Positions 1 through 6,743 are shown, numbered from the stretch's first letter. The stretch is 7,134 nucleotides of DNA from Firmicutes bacterium UBA5420 (GCA_002409455.1 DHNI01000100.1:1-7134); one strand, 5' to 3'. Translations and numbers: made by a program. Notes: generated by a model from the sequence alone, not told the origin.

Positions 1-630
1 GTTCAACCTATGTATCTCAACGTTGACGAAGACGGCTACGTGAATGTTACGGCCTATGGCGCAACCACCCGCTACGGCGAAGTTGCCCCTAACCTCTTTC
101 AAGAATTGAACGGATCTGGAAAAATGGCGTTCGCTTTTGATGATGGTAAGGTGACCAAGATTCACTTTGCGGGGCCAAACACGTGGCTGCGCACTGCTTG
201 GTATCAAACGCCGAGATTTGTCGTTAGTTTACTGGGTGTTTCGGTTCTATTTATGGTAGGCACAATACTAGGGTGGATTAGGAGCATATTTCGCCCGCAA
301 TCTAGGCGACGCAGTTTTGTCGCGCCAAAAGTCCTTGGTGTGCTGTTCTTTCTGTTCTTGATCACTGTGATCATACTTTTCGTTGACGTCATTGGCACGA
401 TCCATCCGGCCTTTGGCATTCCTACCGTCGCTCTAGAACCCTCCTCCACCCTTAACGCTGCCCTGATTCTTACGAAGATTCTTATGGGGTTAGCGGGCCT
501 CATGCTGCTGACAACCATCTATCTAGTCATTGCCGCTAAGGGTAGTCGCCTACAACGCCTGTATTATGCACTTTTTACGCTCAGCAGCCTCAGTGTGGTT
601 GTGGTGTTGTACCAGATGCATTTGTTCTAG
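1..630 (+). CDS. C-terminal part of a membrane-anchored protein, probably a beta-lactamase-like serine hydrolase (5' end outside window)
   Basis: The frame is open from base 1, so the true start lies upstream and the ATG at base 10 is probably internal. The visible part has about 65 soluble residues, rich in beta-type sequence and ending in FAGPNTWLRTAWYQTPRF. Four hydrophobic segments follow (about residues 69-90, 106-131, 149-176 and 185-204, counting from the ATG at 10). The loops after the first and third segments are basic (RPQSRRRS; KGSRLQR), so by the positive-inside rule the soluble part faces outward. This arrangement, an outer beta domain closing with a 'xxW..TPRF'-like junction and then several helices, resembles the C-terminal end of Bacillota class-C beta-lactamase-like serine hydrolases. 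The catalytic SxxK and YxN motifs would be upstream and cannot be checked, so the family is an inference. It ends 47 bases before the next gene on the same strand and no terminator is visible between them, so the two may share a transcript. Confidence 0.6.
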   Translation, partial: VQPMYLNVDEDGYVNVTAYGATTRYGEVAPNLFQELNGSGKMAFAFDDGKVTKIHFAGPNTWLRTAWYQTPRFVVSLLGVSVLFMVGTILGWIRSIFRPQSRRRSFVAPKVLGVLFFLFLITVIILFVDVIGTIHPAFGIPTVALEPSSTLNAALILTKILMGLAGLMLLTTIYLVIAAKGSRLQRLYYALFTLSSLSVVVVLYQMHLF

Positions 631-643
631 AATAGATCTGGTC

Positions 644-667
644 GAGGAGAATATTATGCAGAGATAA
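644..667 (+). promoter_or_regulatory. Shine-Dalgarno plus three-codon mini-ORF (M-Q-R-stop) overlapping the next gene's ribosome binding site
   Basis: A GAGGAG at 644-649 is followed after six bases by ATG CAG AGA TAA at 656-667. The TAA stop supplies the first two bases of the AAGGAG (666-671) that serves the RelA/SpoT-like gene starting at 678. Both the spacing and the purine-rich site are good enough for ribosomes to initiate here. A ribosome ending on this mini-ORF would sit over the downstream binding site, so it could either couple or interfere with translation of the downstream gene. It may also be chance; there is no conservation evidence. Confidence 0.3.
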
Positions 668-677
668 GGAGAGCGCC

Positions 678-1949
678 ATGGCTTTGATCAGCGAGTTCAT
701 CGACGATTACAAAAGCAAGATTGGTCATTATGAACACCTAGCCCAAACCTGCGCTTGCCAATGTGAGAGTGCACTAAAGCGACAAGGTCTACGAGCGTTA
801 GTCACCTCACGAGCCAAGAAACTAGATAGCCTAGCCTCTAAAGTTGAAACCAGGGCCAAAGAGAAGGCCTACCAAAGCATAGACGAAATCTACGAAGACA
901 TTGTAGACCTGGCCGGGGTTCGAGTCGCCCTCTATTTTCCTGGGGATCGGGAAGAAGTCGATCACTTTATTCGCTCCCACTTTAACGTCGATCAGGTCAA
1001 GGATTTTCCTGAGGCCCTTCAACATCCGGGGGCGTATCAAAAGCGATTTTTAGGCTATGTGGGCCGCCATTACCGTCTGCGCCTGAAGCCTGAAACCCTC
1101 CCTTTGGCGGATCAACATTTGGCAACCTACGTCATTGAGCTTCAGGTCGGTTCTGTACTCATGCATGCTTGGGCTGAGGTCGAACACGATCTCGTGTATA
1201 AGTCTACAGAGGGGTTTCTATCACAGGATGAATACGCTATTTTGGATGAACTAAACGGTCTCATGCATGCAGGAGAGATCGCCTTGGAACGCCTGCAGAC
1301 GGCATCAAAACGCCGGATTAATACAGAGCGGCAACCTTTTTCCAATCATTATGAGCTCTCATCGTATCTATATGATCATACCCGTAAGGCATCACATCGT
1401 AGCGATTTCGAGCCTTTTATTGGGCGCACCGATGTTTTGTTCCATTTTCTCAAGGAAATCGGGCTAAACTCGGTTCCAGCCCTTAAGCCTGTACTGCAAA
1501 GTTGCAACTTGGATTCCAAAGGACAGCCTCTAGCACAGCAAATTGTCGATCGCATTCTCCAGATGAATCCCGATTTTTACAGTACCTATAACAATGCGCG
1601 GATCGCCGTGGGACGCTCAGATCCTTATGGAGCCCCCGATGAATATGTGTCCTATTTCTCCGACAAAGAGAATTTGGGTTCCTTTATGCGACAATGGATT
1701 GCGTCAGAAAAGTTGATTGGTGACACCGTTGGCCACCTTCTTAATGGCGAAGCTCCCAAGGACGCTGCGCTAAATAAACAAGCGTTGGAGAAACTCCAGC
1801 AGATCAGGGAGTTACGCAATGAAATCCTCTACGGAGATCAGCTTCCCAGCGAGGGCGACATGATCCATGCCGAGGAATTTCTGCAGGAGATCATGAAGTC
1901 TTTGCGCCATCACCGCGATGAAACAAGGGCAGACGAAAGAAAAGCATAA
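678..1949 (+). CDS. RelA/SpoT-domain nucleotidyltransferase with a long C-terminal extension (small alarmone synthetase-like, no hydrolase domain)
   Basis: The N-terminal half is a RelA/SpoT synthetase domain. Residues 45-55 give the R-x-K-x3-S-x3-K ATP-site pattern (R45, K47, S51, K55). DLAGVRV at 77-83 carries the expected metal-binding Asp (D77). GYVGRHYRL at 126-134 matches the Y-x-x-x-H substrate motif (Y127, H131). IELQVGS at 153-159, with E154, and AWAEVEHDLVYK at 164-175 match the catalytic Glu and the following helix. The known reaction of the fold is pyrophosphate transfer from ATP to GDP/GTP, or in toxic members to the 3' end of tRNA. No N-terminal HD hydrolase domain and no TGS or ACT domain is present. 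At 423 residues it is about twice the length of RelP/RelQ-type synthetases. The helical remainder (about 215-423) is unassigned and includes RNEILYG at 380-386. Two usual motif residues differ: Gly129 where Ser is common, and Gly158 where the Arg of EIQxRT is common. Three cysteines lie in a CxCxC pattern at 25-29. The start is supported by AAGGAG at 666-671, six bases upstream. The family is sure; the product made is not. Confidence 0.85.
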   Translation: MALISEFIDDYKSKIGHYEHLAQTCACQCESALKRQGLRALVTSRAKKLDSLASKVETRAKEKAYQSIDEIYEDIVDLAGVRVALYFPGDREEVDHFIRSHFNVDQVKDFPEALQHPGAYQKRFLGYVGRHYRLRLKPETLPLADQHLATYVIELQVGSVLMHAWAEVEHDLVYKSTEGFLSQDEYAILDELNGLMHAGEIALERLQTASKRRINTERQPFSNHYELSSYLYDHTRKASHRSDFEPFIGRTDVLFHFLKEIGLNSVPALKPVLQSCNLDSKGQPLAQQIVDRILQMNPDFYSTYNNARIAVGRSDPYGAPDEYVSYFSDKENLGSFMRQWIASEKLIGDTVGHLLNGEAPKDAALNKQALEKLQQIRELRNEILYGDQLPSEGDMIHAEEFLQEIMKSLRHHRDETRADERKA

Positions 1950-1976
1950 ACTTTTCACAATCATTGTAGGGATCAA

Positions 1977-2023
1977 ACAACAAGTGTGGAACATAGTGCT
2001 TATGAGACAATTGTTGTCTTTTT
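1977..2023 (+). promoter_or_regulatory. Possible attenuator-like alternative hairpins in the malic enzyme leader
   Basis: AGACAA (2005-2010) can pair with TTGTCT (2014-2019) around a TTG loop, and the run TTTTT (2019-2023) follows, giving a weak intrinsic-terminator shape. Upstream, ACAACAA (1977-1983) is exactly complementary to TTGTTGT (2011-2017), which would break the first hairpin. Each stem has only two G-C pairs, so stability is doubtful. The inverted repeat could instead be a protein-binding operator or a weak terminator for the upstream gene. No convincing sigma-A promoter was found in the 98 bases between the two genes. Confidence 0.25.
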
Positions 2024-2047
2024 AATATCACATAAGGAGGACTGTAG

Positions 2048-3214
2048 ATGAATATTTACGAAAGGGCAGTAGCAAAACACAAGGAATGGCAGGGTAAGTT
2101 GGAGATCACGAGCAAGGCTAAAGTGACAAATGCCGACGAACTATCTCTGGCATACTCTCCAGGAGTAGCAGAACCTTGTAGAAAAATTGCAGAAAACAAG
2201 GACAAGGTATGGGATTACACATGGAAAGGTAACACCATTGCCGTCGTCTCAGACGGTTCCGCAGTCTTAGGTTTAGGTAATATTGGACCCGATGCAGCCC
2301 TACCCGTCATGGAAGGCAAGTCCGTGCTCTTCAAGGAGTTTGGGGACGTTAACGCCATTCCCCTCTGCTTAGACACTCAGGACGTAGACGAAATTGTTCA
2401 GTTTGTTAAGGCTCTCGAACCAACGATAGCAGGGGTCAACCTAGAAGACATTGCTTCGCCGCGCTGCTTTGAGATTGAAGAGCGCTTGCGAGAAGAGACC
2501 GATATGTTCATTTTCCATGATGACCAGCATGGCACCGCTGTAGTGACACTGGCGGGGCTCATTAACGCCCTGAGAGTGGTGGGCAAAGATAAGAACGCCT
2601 CTATCGTGGTTAGTGGCATTGGTGCCGCAGGCGGAGCTATCGTTCGCTTGCTTCTCGAAGATGGCTATAAGAATGTTGTTGGCTGCGGACGCCAAGGGCC
2701 TTTGCTCCCAGGCGATCCAACCAATAACGCTATTAAGGAAGAAGTAGCCAAACTCACCAATCCAAAGGGCAAAAAACAGACCCTCCAGGAAGCTATGGTC
2801 GGCGCAGATGTCTTTATTGGTGTTTCAGCTGCCAATACTGTTACTCCAGAAATGGTCAAGGGAATGGCTAATCAACCAATTATTATGGCTCTAGCCAATC
2901 CAGAACCGGAAATTGCAGTAGACTTAGCCTTAGAAGCCGGTGCAGCGATTGTTGCCACAGGCCGTTCGGACTATCCCAACCAAATCAACAATGTACTTGG
3001 GTTCCCTGGAATTTTCCGAGGAGCTTTGGATGTGCGGGCCAAGGATATCAACGATGAGATGAAAATTGCCGCCGCCTACGCCATTGCTGACTTAGTTGAA
3101 AATCCAACAACAGATTGCATCATCCCCTCGCCCTTTGATGCCAGAGTTGCTCCAGCGGTAGCAAAAGCTGTGGCAGCAAGTGCTAAGAAAACAGGTGTAG
3201 CAAGGAAGGTGTAG
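2048..3214 (+). CDS. Malic enzyme (oxaloacetate-decarboxylating malate dehydrogenase)
   Basis: Converts malate to pyruvate and CO2 while reducing NAD(P); a cytoplasmic enzyme linking four-carbon acids to pyruvate. At 388 residues it fits the short bacterial malic enzymes. The N-terminal domain has LAYSPGVAEPC with the catalytic Tyr36, then EGKSVLFKEFGDVNAIP with the catalytic Lys91. Metal ligands lie in NLEDI (E133, D134) and FHDDQHGT (D158/D159). The nucleotide-binding fold starts at SGIGAAGGA (188-196). ALANPEPE (281-288) and GRSDYPNQINNVLGFPGIF (305-323) are family signatures. At the end of the second Rossmann strand it reads VGCGRQGP (211-218), where many homologues have an Asp (…DRKG…), so the cofactor may be NADP. 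The start follows AAGGAGG at 2034-2040, seven bases away. The stop is two bases before the next ATG, so the two genes form an operon. The sequence alone does not fix the direction or the cofactor used in the cell. Confidence 0.95.
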   Translation: MNIYERAVAKHKEWQGKLEITSKAKVTNADELSLAYSPGVAEPCRKIAENKDKVWDYTWKGNTIAVVSDGSAVLGLGNIGPDAALPVMEGKSVLFKEFGDVNAIPLCLDTQDVDEIVQFVKALEPTIAGVNLEDIASPRCFEIEERLREETDMFIFHDDQHGTAVVTLAGLINALRVVGKDKNASIVVSGIGAAGGAIVRLLLEDGYKNVVGCGRQGPLLPGDPTNNAIKEEVAKLTNPKGKKQTLQEAMVGADVFIGVSAANTVTPEMVKGMANQPIIMALANPEPEIAVDLALEAGAAIVATGRSDYPNQINNVLGFPGIFRGALDVRAKDINDEMKIAAAYAIADLVENPTTDCIIPSPFDARVAPAVAKAVAASAKKTGVARKV

Positions 3215-3216
3215 CT

Positions 3217-4395
3217 ATGGACTGCCAGTCCCCATTCGACCAGCTAATTGATCGCCGTAATTCCCAAAGCGCTAAATGGGATGGTGCTGCAGAGGTGTTC
3301 GGCCAGGAAGACTTACTACCCATGTGGGTGGCAGATATGGATTTCCGCCCCCCTGAAGCCGCCATAAGGGCGATCACAGCCCGTGCGACTCATGGCATCT
3401 ATGGCTATGAAAGAAAGCCTGAAAGCCTGAGCGAGGCCGTCATAGATTGGCTCAAAATCCGTCATGACTGGGTGATTGATCCCATCTGGCTTAACCATAG
3501 TCCAGGAGTTGTCTCGGGCCTCGTTTCAGCGATTCTAGCACTTACCGATCCTGGCGATCGCATTGTGATTCAGCCACCTGTCTATCCCCCGTTTTACTCG
3601 GTGGTAGAACAAAACGGTCGCGTGGTGGTGACAAACCCCCTCGTTGAGGCAAATGGCAACTATGTTATGAATATTCCTGAGCTCGAAGAGATTTTCCGCT
3701 CTGGAGTTAAACTCATGGTGTTCTGCAGTCCACACAATCCCGTGGGAAGGGTATGGACGAAGAAGGAACTACTTGCTTTGGGAGAACTCATTGTGAACTA
3801 TGGGGTTACTGTGCTTTCGGATGAGATTTGGGCCGATTTAGCCTTCCACTCCCATCAGCACACTCCCCTGGCCAGCCTTTCACCTGGGATTGCTGAACGA
3901 ACCATAACCTTTATGGCACCAAGCAAGACCTTTAACCTAGCTGGCCTCTATATGTCGAATGTGATCATTCCCAATCAGGAGCTCAGGGATAGGTTTTGTG
4001 CCCAAGTGCAACGCCTAGCTCAAGGACATCTCAATGTCTTTGGCATCGTTGCTGCCGAGGCGGCCTACCGCGAAGGAAAAGAGTGGCTTGATCACCTGAT
4101 AACCTACTTGGAGGGCAACCTGCACTATGTTCAAGAAGAGCTGGCCAAGATCACGCCCAAGATCACGATCGTCCAGCCTGAAGGAACCTATGTTTTGTGG
4201 ATGGATTGCAGGAACCTAGGAATCCCTGCAGAGGAGCTAAACCAGTTCTTCGTAAGAAAGGCAGGAATCGCCTTTAATGATGGATTGATGTTTGGCCCAA
4301 TGGGTGCCGGTTTCCAGCGTATGAATATTGGCTGTCCTAGAAGCCTACTTCAAGAAGCGATAGAGCGAATGTCGAAAGCACTGGCAGATTACTAG
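3217..4395 (+). CDS. PatB/MalY-type PLP-dependent C-S lyase (cystathionine beta-lyase-like; fold-type I aminotransferase family)
   Basis: Members of this family use PLP to split the C-S bond of cystathionine, cysteine or cysteine S-conjugates, giving a thiol, pyruvate and ammonia; some also transaminate. The 392-residue length is typical. The opening with LLPMWVADMDF (33-43) and GIYGYERKPESL (60-71) is characteristic of the PatB/MalY group. PPVYPPF (120-126) holds the ring-stacking Tyr123, SPHNPVGR (171-178) Asn174, and LSDEIWADL (200-208) the PLP-nitrogen Asp202. APSKTFNLAGL (234-244) carries the Schiff-base Lys237, and MNIGCPRS (369-376) the carboxylate-binding Arg375. An AAGGAAGG site (3202-3209) lies inside the end of the malic enzyme gene, seven bases before the ATG, so expression is probably coupled. 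Two adjacent TAG codons end the frame (4393-4398). The exact substrate cannot be read from sequence; aminotransferase is the alternative. Confidence 0.9.
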   Translation: MDCQSPFDQLIDRRNSQSAKWDGAAEVFGQEDLLPMWVADMDFRPPEAAIRAITARATHGIYGYERKPESLSEAVIDWLKIRHDWVIDPIWLNHSPGVVSGLVSAILALTDPGDRIVIQPPVYPPFYSVVEQNGRVVVTNPLVEANGNYVMNIPELEEIFRSGVKLMVFCSPHNPVGRVWTKKELLALGELIVNYGVTVLSDEIWADLAFHSHQHTPLASLSPGIAERTITFMAPSKTFNLAGLYMSNVIIPNQELRDRFCAQVQRLAQGHLNVFGIVAAEAAYREGKEWLDHLITYLEGNLHYVQEELAKITPKITIVQPEGTYVLWMDCRNLGIPAEELNQFFVRKAGIAFNDGLMFGPMGAGFQRMNIGCPRSLLQEAIERMSKALADY

Positions 4396-4399
4396 TAGA

Positions 4400-4430
4400 A
4401 AAAGCGCCTGGCGAAAATCCGGGCGCTTTT
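4400..4430. terminator. Bidirectional intrinsic terminator between convergent operons
   Basis: The left arm AAAAGCGCCTGG (4400-4411) pairs with the right arm CCGGGCGCTTTT (4419-4430) over 12 base pairs, including one G-T wobble, around a seven-base loop. Rightward transcripts end in the TTTT of the right arm; leftward transcripts read AAAAA at 4399-4403 as a U run. It fills most of the 53-base gap between the C-S lyase gene (+) and the S66 peptidase gene (-), so it can serve both. Confidence 0.88.
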
Positions 4431-4448
4431 CGCGTTTGGGCACCAAGC

Positions 4449-5495
4449 CTAAAGCACGCCACCCTCCAAGATTGTAAAGGATGGCTGGTCGCACACAATT
4501 TCCGCCAGAGCACCTATAGGAAGAGTCATCATGGGAGCTGTATGGCCAAAGCTGACATTGTACAGAACAGGGAGATCAGCACGACCTACCTCTGCAAGGA
4601 CTTTAACGATAGACGTCTTGTATTCCTCGTAGTAGTTGTCGTCGTAGGGCTTGCCCACGATCATCCCCTGAAGCCTTTGTAAAATACCTTGGCTTCCATA
4701 GTTGCGCAGCCAGTATTCTAGATACATAGGCTCTGGCTGACCTTCAGAGGTCTCCAAAAACAAAATAGCGTTAGTCCAATCTTTTATATCGGGCCACAGC
4801 TCTGTTTGTTTGGCCATCTCCAAGACCTCGGCACAACCACCGATTAGCCGACCCTGCACAACGCCGCTACCCTGGAGTAGCTCATACCCTGAATGAGGTT
4901 GCATGGTTCGAGCGCGATCCCGATTCTCTTCTATCCAAGGCAAGTACTCGCTGGTCCAGAATTTAGGGGCAGAAACGGGACCGATCGGCTCTGGGCTAAA
5001 CAAGACTTTCTTTACCCAGTGCGCTGTGTAGGGATACATCCCTAGATTCTCAGCAAACTCAGCCAAGATCGATGGTCCATAGAAAGATGACAGGCCTGCC
5101 TTAAGGCAAATGAGATGCGTGATGGTTGTGTCAGAATAGCCAAGAAACACCTTGGGGTTATTGCGAATTACCGCAAAATCGATATAGGGTAGCATTCTGA
5201 CGCTATCATCGCCACCAATACAGGCAAAGATTCCCTTAATCTTGGGATCGGCAAAAGCCTCCATCAAGTCTTCGGCCCGCCTCTGGGGGTTTTCATAGAC
5301 AAACTTGCTTCCCTTAAGCGTGTGGGGCATCTCCATAACCTCAAGGCCAAATTGCTGTTCCAGGCACCCTTTGCCCTGTTGGTAACGCCACAAAATCTCT
5401 GCGTCGCCAGCGCCTCCCCAAGACAGGCTTACTGTCACCACCCGATCCCCTCTTTGAAGTCTATTCGGTTTCTGTAAAACCTCTAGTCCAGGCAT
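4449..5495 (-). CDS. S66-family serine peptidase, MccF-like / LD-carboxypeptidase family
   Basis: The S66 family includes LdcA enzymes, which remove the terminal D-Ala from murein tetrapeptides, and MccF enzymes, which cleave the amide bond of microcin C and related aminoacyl-nucleotide toxins. The Ser-Glu-His triad is visible as Ser121 in LGYSDTT, Glu248 in LFLETSEG and His318 in FGHTAP. IGGDDSVRMLPYID (93-106) is the family signature forming the oxyanion region. GRLIGGCAEVL (215-225) is also typical. The stretch EYLPWIEE (183-190), with Trp187, lies where MccF-type proteins have a tryptophan loop that stacks on the nucleobase, which favours MccF-like over classical LdcA; this is a comparison from memory. 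There is no signal peptide, so it is probably cytoplasmic. Its ATG overlaps the end of the upstream amidohydrolase gene by 13 bases, with GGAGGG (5505-5510) nine bases before it, so the two are translationally coupled. Length (348) is normal. Confidence 0.9.
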   Translation of the reverse strand: MPGLEVLQKPNRLQRGDRVVTVSLSWGGAGDAEILWRYQQGKGCLEQQFGLEVMEMPHTLKGSKFVYENPQRRAEDLMEAFADPKIKGIFACIGGDDSVRMLPYIDFAVIRNNPKVFLGYSDTTITHLICLKAGLSSFYGPSILAEFAENLGMYPYTAHWVKKVLFSPEPIGPVSAPKFWTSEYLPWIEENRDRARTMQPHSGYELLQGSGVVQGRLIGGCAEVLEMAKQTELWPDIKDWTNAILFLETSEGQPEPMYLEYWLRNYGSQGILQRLQGMIVGKPYDDNYYEEYKTSIVKVLAEVGRADLPVLYNVSFGHTAPMMTLPIGALAEIVCDQPSFTILEGGVL

Positions 5496-6637
5496 GACAG
5501 ATATCCCTCCACAATGCTAGTTAGCGCCTTATAACCCGTTTCTAGGGTCTGAGTGGGTACCAAGAAGGCTGGATGATGAAGCTCATTGATGGCACCTTCC
5601 TGCCCTGACCCAATAAGTAGTAAAGCCCCTGGTACTTCTTGCAGAAAATAAGCCACATCTTCGCCAATCAAACTGGCCAAGCCTTGGGTCACAACTGGAA
5701 TTTCCGGAATCTTTGCAGAGAAGATTTCGCTCAGTTCATTAACACATGTGGCATCATTGACCACAGCCGGAACCCCCTTGCTATACTCTAAAGTATAGCT
5801 TCCTCCGTGCAAATGCGCCCCCGCCCCAAAGGCTTGATGCAGGTTATCAATCATCGTTTCTTGATCTTCCTGGCGAATAGTGCGCACGGTTCCCTCCACC
5901 TCCACCTTAGGGGGAATCACGTTAAAGCTTGTTCCCCCTTTGATCATTCCAAACGATAATATTTGAGGAAAGCTAGCATTAGCGCGTCTCTGGGCCAAGG
6001 CAAAGGCATTTTGAATCCCTGCTGTAGCCATGGCGATAGAATCAATCGTCTTATGGGGAAAAGCCCCATGTCCCCCCTCGCCCACAAAGGTGACCTTGAA
6101 GCGATCGGAAAAAGCAGTGATAGGGCCTTCTTGCAGACCAATGCTACCCACAGGCAGACTAGGCCAGTTATGAATACCTATAAAATGATCTGGCTTGTGC
6201 TTAGAGAAAAGTCCCTGATCGAGCATGGCTTTGGCACCAACAACAGTCTCCTCCGCAGGTTGAAAGATAGCCATTAGGGTACCAGCCAAACGTTCCTTGT
6301 TTTGTGAAGCATAGGCGCACGCGCCAAGAACGGTTGCCATATGGCTGTCATGGCCGCAAGCATGCATCACACCAGGATACTTTGAAGCATAGGAGGCCCC
6401 TGTATCCTCATGTACGGGCAGAGCATCCATATCACAGCGAAGGGCAAGAGTCTGGCCTCGGTCTGCAAGCTCTAAAATCCCTACAACTCCTGTACCGCCA
6501 ACATTTGTACGCACAGTGAAGCCAAGCCTAGTGAGCTCCCCAGAGATGAAATCGGCGGTCCAGACCTCTTCTTCAGATAACTCAGGGTGGGCGTGGAGCG
6601 TCTCATAGATCCTCTGCATATATTGTAAGTTAGGCAT
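5483..6637 (-). CDS. M20D-family metal-dependent amidohydrolase (N-acyl-amino-acid / hippurate hydrolase-like)
   Basis: This family hydrolyses the amide bond of N-acylated amino acids (hippurate, N-acetyl-diaminopimelate, auxin or glutamine conjugates) with a two-metal centre. Visible ligands are Cys94 and His96 in MHACGHDSHMA, Glu130 after the catalytic Glu129 in FQPAEE, His156 in GIHNW, and His354 in ELHHPAF. RCDMDALPVHE (67-77) is the family's first conserved block. The satellite domain carries GEGGHGAFPH (186-195) and GGTSFNVIP (234-242). The 384-residue length is standard and there is no signal peptide. The start follows AGAGGG (6643-6648) at five bases. It is the first gene of a leftward pair with the S66 peptidase. 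A terminator upstream (6706-6731) separates it from tlp, so its promoter should lie in 6638-6711, where I found no clear match to a known sigma-factor consensus. The substrate is unknown; peptidase or deacetylase activity on another acyl amino acid is equally possible. Confidence 0.93.
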   Translation of the reverse strand: MPNLQYMQRIYETLHAHPELSEEEVWTADFISGELTRLGFTVRTNVGGTGVVGILELADRGQTLALRCDMDALPVHEDTGASYASKYPGVMHACGHDSHMATVLGACAYASQNKERLAGTLMAIFQPAEETVVGAKAMLDQGLFSKHKPDHFIGIHNWPSLPVGSIGLQEGPITAFSDRFKVTFVGEGGHGAFPHKTIDSIAMATAGIQNAFALAQRRANASFPQILSFGMIKGGTSFNVIPPKVEVEGTVRTIRQEDQETMIDNLHQAFGAGAHLHGGSYTLEYSKGVPAVVNDATCVNELSEIFSAKIPEIPVVTQGLASLIGEDVAYFLQEVPGALLLIGSGQEGAINELHHPAFLVPTQTLETGYKALTSIVEGYLSCLD

Positions 6638-6705
6638 ACTATCCCTCTTTTCGACCTGATTTCCTATGTTTTCTGCTCCCTTTGCAGTTTCCCTTGTTTA
6701 GAAAG

Positions 6706-6731
6706 AAAAAACCACCCTGGCGTTAGGGTGG
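6706..6731 (-). terminator. Intrinsic terminator of tlp
   Basis: Read on the - strand, CCACCCT (6731-6725) pairs with AGGGTGG (6718-6712) around a six-base loop, then six T residues follow (6711-6706). It starts 12 bases after the tlp stop codon and would prevent tlp transcripts from entering the amidohydrolase operon. Confidence 0.92.
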
Positions 6732-6743
6732 CTTTCATAGGAC

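Noticed and set aside
204..518. 104-codon - strand open frame opposite the membrane protein gene
   Set aside because: It is a shadow of the real frame, which has clear membrane segments and consistent topology; it lacks a ribosome binding site.
1951..1960. CTTTTCACAA resembling half of a Rex redox-repressor site upstream of malic enzyme
   Set aside because: The second half-site (TTGTGAA) is absent, so it does not make the expected inverted repeat.
4144..4165. Short direct repeat AAGATCACG x2 in the C-S lyase gene
   Set aside because: It encodes the repeated residues K-I-T in a normal part of the protein and has no third copy.
5963..6277. 104-codon + strand open frame inside the amidohydrolase gene
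   Set aside because: It lies wholly opposite a gene with all family motifs intact, has no ribosome binding site, and its product has low-complexity features of an antisense translation.
6673..6687. CTGC-N7-GCAG inverted repeat upstream of the amidohydrolase gene
   Set aside because: Four-base arms are expected by chance, and there is no link to a promoter element.
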